Assembly: GCA_037127315.1 (NCBI GenBank)
Contig: JBBBDQ010001027.1
Coordinates: forward strand, 4,216,001-4,280,000
DNA: 64,000 nt
DNA from: Ascarosepion bandense
Lineage: Eukaryota > Mollusca > Cephalopoda > Sepiida > Sepiidae
Reading direction: 5' to 3'
Numbering within the stretch: the first letter of the stretch is position 1; every line of letters starts with the position of its first letter. The notes beneath the pieces were generated by a model, which saw only the letters and a program-made list of their open reading frames with translations, did no database searches and had not been told where the DNA came from. Shown one piece after another: positions 1 to 11,770 of the stretch. A program made the position numbers and the translations under genes.

Positions 1-149
1 TGATTTTTTGGGGAGATATTTTTTCATTTGTTGGTTTTGTTTGTTCAGTAGTCATCTTTAGTCATACTTTTGCGGGACAAGCTCACAGGCCAATGAAAAA
101 AACACCAGCTGTAATATGCACTGCAATTTTTATGAACTTCACAGGATCT

Positions 150-1186
150 TAGAAGTTTAAGTTTGAGTTTTGTATAACAGCATATCAACCTCTGTGGGTT
201 ATTAATGCCAAAATGGTGGGTTTCAGGATAATTTCTTAAAATATTTGGTTAAAATGAGAAAGGTGATTTAAGCAGATTTTGGTGAAAAGTTTTTTTGTTT
301 GTGTTTTTTTAAAACTAAAGATATCTTCTGGTTTTGTATTTTTAAAAAGTCCTTCAAGTTGCTTGTCTGGTAATGTTTCGACAGAGTTTGTCTGAAACTG
401 TTACAGTTTAAGAGAATGTGTTTAGCTGTGAGGAGTACTTTGCCCATTGTGCATATGGGAGTATCTTCCCTTTTTAGGAGGTGTGAGTGGGTAATGTAGG
501 TGTGGCTAATACGATGTCTGGAAAGTATCAATTTCTTTCTGTTTCTTTCTGTAACCTGCTGGCCACTCACCGATGGTGTTTAGGATATGGTGGAGCTTGT
601 TGCTTAATTGATCATCCTATGATTTCTGCCATTCGTCAAACATGAATTTGTTAATAATTAGTTTGAGATCAGTGTACAGGATTCTTATTTTAGATATGTC
701 TGTCAGGAATTTTTGGCACTTTTGTCTGCCATCTCATTTTTATATATACTAATATGATTTGGTATCCAGGTGAGTATGATACTATTATTTTTGGAAAGAG
801 TATTCATTGTTTAGGAGTTTTGTGACGTGAGGGTTTGATGTATCTTTGTTCTGTTGTGCTAAGGGGGATGATTTGGAATCAGAGTAGACAAGAAATTTGG
901 AAGATTTGCAGTTAGCAATAATGTTCATGGCTAGGTCAACAGTTGTGACTTCTGCACGATAGATTGATGATTCATTTGAGAGACGTTTAGGGATTCTTGA
1001 TTGGAAGTTATTTTGGATGTTAAGGAATTTTTCTTGGAGTGTGTGCTGGTTTTAGATCGTTTACTTCATTTATATTTTTCTATGGGTTGATTTAGTGTCC
1101 ATGGTACATTTTTGGGACGATGGATTATTTTTGGGTCAGTTTTGATTTAATTGAGGTAAAGCTTGGATTCTTAGGTTAAGAGTTTT
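150..1186 (-). mobile_element. LINE-A ORF2, RNase H/C-terminal part and 3' end (decayed)
   Basis: Reading the minus strand downward, an RNase H-like stretch is visible at about 990-790 (SSIYRAEVTTVDLAMNIIA, then KFLVYSDSKSS). A C-terminal segment follows at 570-268, with ITHSHLLKREDTPICT and LTAKHILLNC, the cysteine/histidine tail typical of I/jockey-type non-LTR retrotransposons. The 3' end at about 260-150 contains an inverted-repeat tail (ggcattaataaccc...ggttgatatgc). Frames are broken by stops and indels, so this is a dead copy. RNase H places it near the I or Loa type; the exact clade is uncertain. Confidence 0.75.
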
Positions 1187-1726
1187 ATCGAATCCATAGC
1201 TAAATCCACTGCTAAAAAGGTTGGGTCACTGTGTCGATCCAGGTTTTTTTTTCCGCCTGAATCCATCCTGCATGTATACAAGTCTACCATTTGACCGTGC
1301 ATGGAGTATTGCTGCCATTTATAGTCAGGCACCCCTGCTGTTCACCTCAGTGTTCTCGACAGGTTCCAAAGGAGAGTCAGTAACGTGATAGGTGCTGACT
1401 TGGAGGCTCGACTACAGCCACTTCCCCACCGACGAAATGTAGCCTCCCTTTGTCTGTTCTATAAATACTTTCATGGTTTCTGCTTGGACAAACTTAAGTC
1501 ACTGGTGCCTCCTCAACAGGTGTTTACTCATGCAACCAGATTGGCAAATAGGGCCCACCCATTCACAGTTAGGTTAGCCAAATGCAGACGACAATTCAAC
1601 TCCTGCAGCTTCTTCTCTCACACTTCCCGCCTGTGGAACTCGCTCCCATATTCTTGCTTTCCTGATGGCTACAACCTCCAGAAATTTAAATGCAATGTCA
1701 ATATTCATCTACTAACCACTTGACTT
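1187..1726 (+). mobile_element. LINE-B (jockey/CR1-like) C-terminal fragment inserted in LINE-A
   Basis: Plus-strand reading gives the RT thumb and C-terminus: ESIAKSTAKKVGSLC, then CPCMEYCCHLWSG, then from 1385 an open stretch with ASLCLFYKYFHGFC, SLVPPQQVFTHATRLA and SRLWNSLPYSCFPDGYNLQ ending near 1723. It belongs to the subfamily with PPQQVF, as do the copies at 34 and 42 kb. It splits LINE-A ORF2 between its RT and RNase H parts and has replaced the LINE-A FADD region. It is 5' truncated and lacks the usual A-rich 3' end. Confidence 0.75.
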
Positions 1727-3490
1727 CTGGATAAAGACAAATGGTTATCTTAATGATTTTAATTATAAAAATGGTCACTGATAGGATGCTACCCTGAGGT
1801 ACACCAGTTTCTTGTGGTCTTGGATTGGAGAATGCATTGTTTACTCGTGTTTGTATAGTTTGGTCCTGTAAAAATTGTTTTATAAAGATGGGAATCTGCC
1901 TTGTAGGCCAAGATCTTTTAGTTTTTGAGTATGCAACCAAATGTTCTTTTTAAATAAATTCTCGGATTAGAGTTTCAATGCAGGCTAGTTTGTTTATAAT
2001 ACTTCTTTTAGCTCCGTTTGTTTGTTTGAGAGGAGAGTGTTTGATTTGAGGAACAACGTCAGTCTTAGATGGATCATTCTTTCAAGGATTTTGCAAGAAC
2101 AGCTGGTTAAAGCAATTGGTCTATAACTGGTAGGGTTTGTGGGATCTTTTTGGTTTTTGAGGACAGGGATGATTGTGGCTTGCTTCCACAAAGTAATAAT
2201 GTTATCAGAGATCCAGATATTGTTGTATATATTTAGGAGATATTCCAGGGATATTGTTAGGAGTTCTTTGAAGAAGGTGTAGTGGATTTCATCTGCGCCA
2301 GTGGCTGAGTTATTGGATTTGAATATTGAGTTTTGGAGTTTGGTTCGGGTGAAGAGTTGGTTATGGCTTTTAGTATAGTCAGAAGTGAATTTTATTATGT
2401 TCTTTTCTTCTTTGTATATAATTTGGTTAAATTTTCAGTAGTAGTTTTCATTGATGATGCGGAAGCAAAATTTTCTGTGATTAGGTTGGCTATATGTGTT
2501 TTGCGTGTGGCGACTGTGTTTCCTTGAGAGAGTTGATTTATTGGAGTGTTGATGTTTTTATTTGATATTTTCTTTATAAAGTTCCAAATTATTTTAGGGT
2601 TGGTATTGCAGTTTGTTTTTGAGACAAAGGTTCTCCATGAGGATCTTTTGGCTTCTTTAACGTTATGTGAAACTTTAGATCTTTGTTGTTTATATTTGTT
2701 TTGATTTTCTGATGAAGGGTTTGTTTTGAATTTTCTTAAGGATTGCTTGACATTCTCATATCATGCCTTTGCACTCTTCCATGAACCATGGTTTGTTGCA
2801 TTTTCGAGAGATTGTAATATTTGGGTTAGTTTTGCTAGCTATGGTAATGAGAGTGTTGGTAAAATGTATTATGGGTTCTTATTGATTTGTGTTTGCTTCT
2901 GTGATTAGTGTGGTAAGACATTTTTTATAGGATTGCCAGTATGCTTTTTTTAAAATTCCATCATGAGGGTCTTGGAACTGGTTGTGGTTGTTTTCTATTA
3001 TTGAGTTTTTCATTATTATTGGGTAGTGGTCACTGCTGCAGGGATCTTTGTATACCCACCAGTTATATTCTAGGAAGATTGAGGGATTACTGAGGGTTAG
3101 ATCTATGGTAGAGAATGTACCTGAAGATGGATGAAGGTGAGTCAGAAATTTCTGATTGTAGAGGCATAGATTGTTGTTTTGATGATTTTTTTTTTTTTGA
3201 GAGTCTGGCTTCTTTTGTTTGTTTTGCTTCTCCATATTATATTATGGTTATTAAAGTCTCCCATTTAGATAAATGGTTTAGTGAGTTGTTTTATTAATTG
3301 AATTAGCTCTTTTTCAATTATGGGATCATGTGGTGGGATTTATAGTAATCAAAAGAAGACAGTTTGTGTAAAGTTGCTGAGATTACAACTGCTTGTAAGC
3401 AAACGTTGATGTTGCCTTTTCTTTGGAGGATATGAATCCTAAGTAGAATTGATACTCTTCCTGAACCTCTCAGTCAAGTATCGTGTATTT
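1727..3490 (-). mobile_element. LINE-A ORF2, endonuclease and reverse transcriptase part (decayed)
   Basis: On the minus strand the endonuclease starts near 3480 and shows MGDFNNHNIIWRSK, then THLHPSSGTFSTIDLTLSNP and SSDHYPI near 3030, the C-terminal apurinic-type endonuclease motifs. A linker at 2700-2560 (KRSSWRTFVSK, KIIWNFIKK) leads to RT motifs MWKQATIIPVLKNQKDP and SYRPIALTSC at 2190-2090 and GVPQGSILSVTIF near 1800. Several stops and frameshifts separate the pieces. It joins the RNase H part below 1186 once the inserted LINE-B is removed. Confidence 0.8.
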
Positions 3491-3850
3491 TTTTTTAATT
3501 AATTCACCCCAAGCAAGGCAGAACTGCCACTTGTGTGTAGGGGTTTACAGAAAAGGTGAGGGATGAGAAAGAGAAACAAATTACAGGTAAGTCAGAGAAT
3601 GAGTAAGAAAAAGATGAGAATACAGGTGTGAAGAGGGCTACATGAGATTGGAGTGGAAAGAAAGAAAAACATGATACAAGCTTTGTCAGGGAAAGCATGT
3701 GAATCAAGAAGATAAGAGATGGCAATTGACTTTACATTTAAATTCTTGGTGATTGTAGCTTTTAGGGAAATCATATCACTCAAAGTTTTTCATATATGTT
3801 TTCTCACTGGTTTTTTTAAGGTGTCTTGGAAGCATAAGGGTTTAGTTCAG
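3490..3850 (-). mobile_element. LINE-B 3' end (3' UTR plus last codons)
   Basis: The plus strand shows a T-run followed by aattcaccccaagcaaggca, the complement of the LINE-B 3' terminus seen in many copies here. It runs back to tttaaattcttggtgattgt, the last codons (YNLQEF). It abuts the endonuclease end of LINE-A, so it probably truncated that element. Confidence 0.7.
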
Positions 3851-3860
3851 CTGTTAATAG

Positions 3861-4660
3861 AAGTCAGTCAGTCAGTTAAGTTCCATCATGTTGGGCGATC
3901 ATGTCTCAAAAGAGACATGACTGACTGGGCAGAATTTTATCCCACAGTAGATTGCCACTGCTTTCTGCAGTAGACTGGTTGCCAGCCAAGGCTATAGAAC
4001 CCAATCTGTCCTCTTATTCAACCCATAGCTGGAGGGTATTTGCTTGTAAGTGAATGCAAGGAATTCAACTGGATTTCTCGTTCCGAGCCAATATCTACTA
4101 CACCACAACGCACATCCCTACACCACAATGCACATCCATCAGTCAGTTAAGTGCCATACGTGATACATGCTTGGACAATCATGTCTCAAAAGAGACATGA
4201 CTGACTGGGCAGAAGATTATCTCACAGGAGGTTGCCATTGCCTTCTGCAGTAGACTGGTTGTCGACCAAGGCTACAGAACCGAATCTGTCTTGTTATTTG
4301 ACTCAGAGCTAGAGAGAGAAGAGATGTATTATATTTTAAGTGGGGGATCAGTTTATTACTTCATAAAAATATAAAACTGATCCCTCACTTCATGCCCAGC
4401 AGACGGCTTAATTATGTTTCCAACTATTATATTCAGTCAGTCAGTTAAGTGCCATACGTGATATGACTGCAAGAGACATGACTGACTGGGCAGAAGATTA
4501 TCCCGCAGTAGGTTGCCATTGCTTTCTGCGGTAGACTGGTTGCTGACCAAGGCTACAGAACCCAATCTGTCCTGTTATTTAACCCATAACTGGAGGGAAG
4601 AGACAGCTTTCCACAGAGTATTTGCACGTAAGTGAATGCAAGGAATATGATGCACAAATA
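3861..4660 (-). mobile_element. SINE-A array: SINE, hairpin-half-SINE unit, SINE
   Basis: Three minus-strand units lie head to tail. Full SINE-A 3861-4136 carries the tRNA-like boxes (tggtgtagtagatatt near its 5' end) and the cagtcagtcagttaagt end. A unit at 4137-4433 keeps only the 3' half of SINE-A; its 5' half is replaced by a palindrome at 4339-4389 (agtgggggatcagttt paired with aaaactgatccctcact). A further SINE-A lies at 4434-4660. The same order recurs at 21.7-22.6 and 63.3-64 kb. Confidence 0.75.
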
Positions 4661-5640
4661 GAAGTAGCTTATTATAATTTACAGTTCCATTGGATGATTT
4701 TATGAGTCATATTTTTTTAGTCTTTGTTGTGTGATTGAAGTTTATTATTTTGGTACAGTTTTGGTTTTAATTGTGTTGGTTTGTTTCATTTATTTCTATA
4801 ATTTTGGATCTGGTTTTGTTGGGGTTTTTGGATATTTAGGGTTTTTCTATTTTGAAGGGTTTTCTTTTATCTCAGATTCCATTAGTTCAAATCTGCTTTT
4901 TGTTTCTATTAGTGAAGTTGTGGAATCACTTGTGTTTCCATACAGCTTATCCACAACTACATTCACTTATTGTATCTGTACACACGCGACATTCACGTAA
5001 TAATCTTGCTTTCCCACTTTTTCATGGGATGTATAAATAGCAGACACATGCTACACACAGCAGTTGGCAGCAGTTCCCGTTTAAGTACCAAACAGGTTTC
5101 AGCTGTCCGCGGTAACACCATACTATCGCAGGGTCGCATTCTTCAATCACAACTAATTCTCTCACACACCCGCACTAATTACAAGATGCAATTAGATGTA
5201 TTTTATTTCTTTAACTTACATGTACAAATTATGATAGTTGGCACTGACATTTCCTAAGCACACATCATGTCAAAACTCAACATACCTAAAGCCAACTCAT
5301 TCTCATGTACAAATTCTATCTTTTGCACAACTAGCACCATGAACATTAATCGTGAACTCTCAGATCTGAACAATTCTTTTTAGCAACAATTTTCCTACAT
5401 AACTTTCTTAACAAGCTGAAAATTATTTCAGCAGAAATAAACATTCAGACTTACATTAAAAATCCATAACAGAAATCCTCACACAGTCTATGGGAGACAA
5501 TTTCAAACAAACAATTTCACATCATATTCAACATCTATGTAATTTACGTATTCCATGTTTATTATGTATACGTGTTAAATATTCTGCTTCACATTGTATC
5601 GTCACAAATTAATTCTGCAGCATCAGTCACCCCACAAGGT
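4661..5640. other. AT-rich stretch without recognised features
   Basis: Several short open frames occur on the plus strand (for example 4731-5000, rich in F, V and L), but they show no motif, no splice context and ordinary AT-rich composition. Nothing is supported here. Confidence 0.4.
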
Positions 5641-5689
5641 TCTTGTTCTGTGTTTGTGATATTTCCTCATCCTGGGAGATTTTTCTTTT

Positions 5690-6610
5690 AGGTGTAGTGA
5701 TGGGCCTTTGTGTCTTTTCACCGGATCTGTTCAGCTTGTACAGCAAGAATATTTTGAGGACCCTAGAAGTTATGCCCGGATCCGTCATCAGAGGCCACAA
5801 TTTAAACAATCTAAGGTACGCAGATGATACAGTGCTAATAGCAGACACAGAAAGGAAACTACAAGACCTCCTACAGAAGGTAGCTGAAGAGAGTGACAAG
5901 AAAGGACTGCAAATAAACTGCAAGAAAATCGAATGCATGGTCATCAGTAAAAAGGGCAGCCCAATATGCCAAATACAAATCGGGGATATAAAATCAAGCA
6001 GGTACAAAAATTGAAATACCTGGGAAGTGTTATAACAGAAGACGGAAAATGGGACGCAGAGATCCGAAAGCAAATTGGCATGGCAAAGGAAGCATTCCAG
6101 AAGTTGAGTAAAGTATTAAGAAACAGGAAAATTTTGCTAGAAACAAAGAAAAGAGTACTGGATTGCTATGTGATATCAGTTCTTCAACATGGCAGTGAAT
6201 GTTGGACAATATCTTCGAATATGAAGGAAAAACTTGAAGCAACTGAAATTTGGTTCTACAGAAGGATGCTGCGAATATTATGGATCGAGCATATGAGCAA
6301 TGATGAGGTGTTGGAAATGATGGAAACGAAAAGAAAATTAATACTGAGTATCAGGAAGAGACAACTGAAGTTCCTGGGACATGCAATGAGGAAAGAGGGC
6401 TTGGAGAACCTGATACTAACAGGCCAGATAGAGGGGAAAAGAGACAGGGGAAAGCAGCAGATAACATATTTGAAGGACCTAATCAGGTGGATGATGAAAT
6501 GAGGGTTTGGATGGTGTAGCAGAAGAAGGCATGCTAAGAGCCACCAGGGATAGGGAGACGTGGAAAGCCATGATCACCTACATCCTGAAAGGACAGGGCA
6601 CATAGAAGAA
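5690..6610 (+). mobile_element. RTE-like LINE, RT to C-terminus (one frameshift)
   Basis: The plus strand encodes the RT end. VFSPDLFSLYS and NNLRYADDTVLIADTE (YADD catalytic box near 5815) lie in one frame. The second frame from 5966 has KLKYLGSVITEDGKWDAEI, VLQHGSECWTIS, ATEIWFYRRMLRILW and LKFLGHAMRKEGLENLILTG, ending at 6502. A single frameshift near 5990 separates them. The tail ends with RATRDRETWKAMITY around 6540-6590. The element is 5' truncated and lacks its endonuclease. The same family gives fragments at 6.8, 15, 35, 48, 54 and 60 kb. Confidence 0.85.
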
Positions 6611-6637
6611 TATATATGCCAACTGTTTATAAGAAAT

Positions 6638-6740
6638 TATAATGTGGATAATAAATGGAGGATCAATTCTACATTATGATCAACATATAAATTGATCCCT
6701 CATTTTGTGTCCATGCTAGTTTTTATACATTTATATTTTA
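6638..6740. repeat. Short inverted-repeat element (GATC hairpin family)
   Basis: A degenerate palindrome (ggaggatcaattctaca paired with aaattgatccctcattt) is followed by gtttttatacatttatatt. The same arrangement occurs at 30.2, 32.8 and 46.9 kb. It appears to be a small non-coding mobile repeat. Confidence 0.55.
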
Positions 6741-6763
6741 GAGCTATAGGCTTGAGCTAGTGG

Positions 6764-6893
6764 ATGACAGAGTGGGGCTTGGGTGGTGCAAAAGGAAAAA
6801 GCGTGCTAAGAGCCACCAGAGATAGGGAGATGTGGAGAGCCATGATCGCCTACGTCCTGAAGGGACAAAGCACAAAGAAGAAGAAGAAGAAGA
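6764..6893 (+). mobile_element. RTE-like LINE 3' terminus with AAG-repeat tail
   Basis: LRATRDREMWRAMIAYVLKG repeats the C-terminal peptide of the 5.7-6.6 kb element. It is followed by agcacaaagaagaagaagaa, an AAG microsatellite that serves as the 3' tail of this family. Confidence 0.65.
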
Positions 6894-6894
6894 T

Positions 6895-7960
6895 AAGCTT
6901 TTGGCGTTATCTATTTTTTTTATCGGGAAGGTTCATTAGGTTTTGTAGAGGTAGTTTTTTTTGGGGGGGGGGCGTCTTTAGTTTCATTAGTCTGTTGTCA
7001 GAAGTTCTTCTTTGGATCTGGTTCAAAGGTGGGGGCGGCTTGGTTGTTAGGTAGCGTAAGCTTTCTTTTAGTGATTCTGTTAATGTTTTGAGTTCTTTTA
7101 TTAGGTTTATCATTTTGTGATGGACCATTCGTTGGGTTTGGATTGGTTATGTTTGTATATGTTGTTGTTACTGTATAGTCTTCTAACATTTTTTCTCACT
7201 TCTGGGTATGATATATTTTTTTGTGTGTTTTATTTCTGATATTTCTTTTTTTTTTCCAGACTGCCCTCTTTTGACTCAGCTGCATGATTTTGTTTGCAGT
7301 CTGGGCAATTCTGTGGTTTTTCACGGTTCATGTGGTCTGTTCCGCTTTCTCTATGCCTTTTACAGACTGGAGGCCTGGTGCCCTTTTCTTTGTGGTGCCC
7401 AAATCTTTGGCAGTTGTGACATCTGAATGGATATGAGAAACGTTAATCTACTTTCATTGTAGTATATCCTATCTTCACCTCACCTAGAGGTTCTTGGAGC
7501 GTGTTGAAGGTGAGTACGTATGTGTTTGTATTATTTTGTTGTTTTTTCTAACAGAATTTCTGCAGGCAGGGTTAGGGTTATAACACCTTGTATGTAGAGG
7601 TTGGTTTCTTTTCTTGGGTACAAAGAGAGAGATCGGGACTTCTCATTACACCCTTTGGTGAGTTCAAGAAGTTTCGGTGGTATGTTTTTATTTTCAGATT
7701 GTGAAATAAATTTTGTTTCAATAGTAAGTCTGGGTATGTTTTTGTTTTTTTTTTGTTACTTCTACTAGTAAGATCATATTTGCTAATTTTTTAATAGATT
7801 TTAGTTTTATTACAGAATTACAGATTTTCTTTATGGTGAAAGAAGAGAATTTAGTAATTGGAATTTCTTTTATTAATTCTAGAATGGACAGAAGAAGGTC
7901 TCGTCTTAATCATTTTCAGAATCAGTTTCAACGTGTAGGCACTTTGGAGTTTTTAATTTT
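6895..7960 (-). mobile_element. LINE-A ORF1 (gag-like, CCHC zinc knuckles), decayed
   Basis: Minus-strand translation at 7440-7260 gives a zinc-knuckle region: CHNCQRFGHHKEKG, RPPVCKRHRES, DHMNREKP, QNCPDCKQNHAAESKE. Upstream, about 7700-7540, reads IPPKLLELTKGCNEKS and YIQGVITLTLPAEIL, and a basic/proline-rich tail runs to 6900. This layout is that of ORF1 proteins of I/jockey-type LINEs. It lies upstream of and in the same orientation as the ORF2 remains at 0.2-3.5 kb, so one ancient element is plausible. Several stops interrupt it. Confidence 0.65.
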
Positions 7961-9570
7961 TCGCGAGGATTTTTTTTTATTTTTGGAATCCATGGGGATT
8001 TTTTAATGAATTCACTGACTTTGCTTTTTGCCCACTATGGAGCCTTCTCATGGGAAATGTCGAGTGGGGGAAATTTATTCGCCTGAGCAAATCAAGGCAA
8101 CATAGTCAGTATACTCACACTGAAGTAAAGAACCAATAATTTGGGATCACAAGGTTTTCGTTCCCAAGATGACTATTCACCTAATGTTGTCATTTTAAAG
8201 GGAAACATCAGCCTTTCTTCGGTATGATTGATCCTTTAGACAGCACTTTCTGATTTGGTATTTTACAAAAAAAAAGTGTAAAACTCTGAAAGAGGGCTTG
8301 ATGTGACCAGTCAATTAGTCAGGTCATGCTTATGCAACAAACCATTTAGATCAGTAAGGACCAAAATCAAGTGTTGCAGATCATGTGGCCACTTAGGTAA
8401 CTAGGTCACGGACTTCTCAGCCATAAGGATCTCATCTCAGAAACATAACTGGTCACCACCCATGGCCAATAGGTGGCTCCATGAGTGGGGGGGTTTACCC
8501 TGTAGCGGATAAGAAATTAATTAAGATCAAACTTCTTCACTTTTGCAAAAATACACAATGACATGTGAAATACTGGTTTTCCCAAACAGAAAAAGGATTG
8601 ACCATCTGCTTAATGAAAAAGTCAAACCCAGAGTAGGTGTTAAAATGGTTTTTGACCAATGGGAGCGACTTGCACTACTTGAGAACTTAGCGATCCAGTG
8701 CTAAATTCAAAAAGACGATATAAATCACTTCGACGTCATTCAAGGGTCATTTAGTCATTGAGAGCCATGAGACGAAACATCTAAAATGTAACTTCAAACT
8801 TCAAGCCACCCCGGACATTGTCCTCTTTCTCCTTATCCCTTTCAACAGTTACTACTACAAACATTTTGTACGAACTCTTGATACCTTAACTTTCCATTGA
8901 ACATTAATTTCTATGAAGTCTTGTTATTCCTCCTTTTAATAAATTTCTATTTTAAAAGGCAAGCTGTATATTTTATTATTCCATTCTTACACTAATTCAC
9001 TCATTCCAACTGACAACCAACCTTCTTATGATGAAAACCTTCTGATGATAATTCTGCATAAAACTGGTAAGCTGTAGGGAGTTCGGTTAAGTCTGACACA
9101 AGGCCAAATCAAAGAAATATTAACCAGCTCCCTATGCTATGACCCCCTCTCAAGCATATTTTACTACTCCAGCTGACAAGACTGACCACAGAAGTGTATG
9201 TATGCAAAACCTGAATGGAAAAAGCTTTATTTGTAGCAATTCATTTGTTTATAACACCTTGACAGACATTGTGTAATCATCATGTAGGGATACAAGAGCA
9301 ATTATCTCTTTTTGGTGGAGATGAAGTCGCCTTGGTCATGTGATGGCTACTTAGTAATGTTACTTTAGACAAAAGTGGTCAGTTAGTCAGCATCCAAGAG
9401 TCAAACCAAGTAGTCATTTTTTTTCCTAGATATCTTGGCTAAATGTACCTCCTCCAGTATGTGTTGCAGGTTAGAATCTTATTGTACTGGTTTCCTGTGA
9501 AAATATATTTTCCACAGATATAGAAAAAAATCTATTTCTAGCTCTCAGAAAATCCAAGACTTACCATTTT
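7961..9570. other. 1.6 kb with no recognised gene or repeat family
   Basis: Composition is more balanced than the flanks. No long frame, tRNA-like box or terminal repeat was recognised on either strand. It may hold intron or intergenic host sequence or a very old repeat. Confidence 0.4.
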
Positions 9571-9574
9571 CTCT

Positions 9575-10218
9575 TTTGCAGAATATACAAATCTACCATC
9601 TGCCCATGCATTGAATACTGCTGACATATCTGGTTAGGTGCCCCTGCTATCCACCTAGGTGTCCTTGACAAAATCCAACAGAGAATCTGTAATGTGATCG
9701 ATCCCAACTTGACAGCTAGGATACAGTCGCTTTCTCACCGACAGAGTGTGGCTTCCCCGTGTCTCTTCTACAAATACTTTCATAGCTTCTGCTCTGATGA
9801 ACTTAGCTCTCTGGTACCTCCTATATATGAATTTCCTCAAGCCACAAGATTAGCAACTAGGTCCCACCCTTTTACTGTAAAACTGATAAATTGTAAATGC
9901 AAATTCTACTCCAGCAGCTTCTCTCCTCACACTTCCTGCCTGTGGAATTCCCTTCTGCATACTTGCTTTCCCGACAGCTACAATCTTCAAGAATTCAAGT
10001 CAGTAGTCACCTCCTGTCTCACTAACTTACATACTATCTCTCATGCTTTTTTCTCCGTCCACCCGACTCATCAGTATTCTCTTCCTTCTCATACCCTCTT
10101 CCTGACATCCCCTATAACCTGTCACTCTTTCTCATAACATTCCTCCTATGTAACCCCTTGCACAACAGTGGCAGTAAAATGCCTTGCTTGAGGCCACACA
10201 ATTATAAAAAAAAAATAA
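9575..10218 (+). mobile_element. LINE-B, C-terminal half with complete 3' end
   Basis: The reading starts at YKSTICPCIEYC near 9590 and continues in frame through VLDKIQQRICNVIDPNL, ASPCLFYKYFHSFCSDELS, PPIYEFPQATRLATRSH and LWNSLLHTCFPDSYNLQEF to about 10010. A 3' UTR follows, with ccccttgcacaacagtggca, then gccttgcttgaggccacaca and an A-run at 10205-10213. It belongs to the YEF subfamily. Confidence 0.8.
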
Positions 10219-10274
10219 CTCAATATTGGCAGAGCAGCTAAATCCAGCCTGCTCGAATTTGAAATCCTAAGAAC

Positions 10275-10775
10275 CCTGCTCAAATCTTTGGAAGAAGAAT
10301 AAAAAAAGAAAAAAAGAGGAGAGAAAGAAAAATGAGGAAGAGTAGGAGAAGGAGTGGGGAGGAAACAAAGACAAAAAAAGAAGAGGAAGAACAGAAAAAT
10401 TAGGAAGAAGAAGAAAAAAGACAAGAGGAAAAAGAGGAGGAGAAAACAGAAAAGAAAATAGAGGAGGAGGAGGAGGAGAAGTGGGATGAGGAGCAGGAGA
10501 TGAAAATAAAGAAGAAAGAGGAGAGGAAAAGGAAAATGAGAAGAAGCAAAAGAAAAAATACGAGGATCAGGAAAAGAAAAAGAAAGAGAAAGAGAAGGCA
10601 AAGGAAAATAAAAATAAGAAGGAGCAGGAGAAAGAAAATCGAGGAAGAAGAGAAGAAAAAGAAAAAATGAGAAAAAGAAGAAGAAAAGGAACAAGGAGCA
10701 AGAGGAGGAAAAGGAAAAGAAGAAGAAGAAAGAGGTGGAGCAGGAGAAGCAAAAGAAGGAAAAGACGAAGTGTGT
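10275..10775. repeat. Polypurine tract (GAA/GGA-rich), about 500 bp
   Basis: The plus strand is almost purely A and G for about 500 bases, in runs such as gaggaggaggaggaggag. The long serine/leucine/phenylalanine frames on the complement are a by-product. It follows a LINE-B A-tail at about 60 bp. Such tracts can form triplex DNA. Confidence 0.85.
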
Positions 10776-11770
10776 ATTTACGTCAAGATATAAATGTGTG
10801 GATATATTGATTGAGATATTATCTAGTTTCTCCAATAAAATGGCACCATATTGTTCAGTGATTCAAGCAGTTATACAAATAACAGGATCTGTACATTTTT
10901 TGCAAAAGAAACATAAATATGATCTTATTTAGTTCAGTAGATTTGAGCATAATTAAGTGGATAGAAACATTTACATAACTTGAGGGAGTTCCATACAAAG
11001 AAAACTTCAAAAACTTCTTCAATGAAGAGCTCAAACAAGGGAGAATACCCTGTAGCATTCTTCTCAAACAAGATTTTAGATGTTTAACTATCATTATAGT
11101 TTTGTATGTTATGGTAATTTTCTCTTTCTGAGTGGGTATATTTGCTTTCTCTTTTATTAAATAATACACACATATATAGGGGAAAACGATATATAAATTT
11201 TTATATAACAAGAACAATTTTAGAGGAAAAAAATTTTTTCTACAAATCAGCTAAGAAAAATGATATCAAATTTCTATTCTCTTCATAACAACAAAATAAA
11301 ATTTGAAATAATAATTATATTTTGTTTAAGAGCCTCCTCATAATTTGAAGTCCTCGATATTTTTATAAACAGGAGGAAAAATACATTGAAAGTACTTTTA
11401 AGCTGCTTCAATACCCTCATTATTTCATACTCAATGCAAAACAAGTTTCATAAATTATTTTAAAATAGAAAAGAGAACCTTCTTAAGAAATTCCACAAAT
11501 CAAAATATGCTGTTTTACCCACTAACCCATTACAACTGAAAAGAATTTATATATAAACTCTACATAAAATTTGTCACATCTAAAACAATAAAAAGACTTA
11601 ATGTAAACTTTCACTTTTAATAATTGCCACAAACAATACCTAAGAGAAACCTCAAGGAATTTCAATAAAAAGATACAAAAGCACAAATCTTTTGACACTT
11701 TCTTCCAGCCTCTTAAATTTGACTTCCTAACTTTGATCTTGAAAAATTTTAATGCAATGTCAAAGTAAAT
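10776..11770. other. AT-rich stretch, nothing recognised
   Basis: About 75 percent A+T by eye. Short frames on the minus strand (10855-11217, 11522-11785) have low-complexity composition and no motif. Confidence 0.4.

Noticed and set aside
7961..9570. Hidden gene in the more GC-balanced stretch
   Set aside because: Stops are frequent in all six frames, and no convincing paired splice signals or known repeat ends were found by eye.
10146..10835. A 229-codon minus-strand frame rich in F, S and L
   Set aside because: It is the complement of the polypurine tract and part of a LINE-B 3' UTR; no real protein features.
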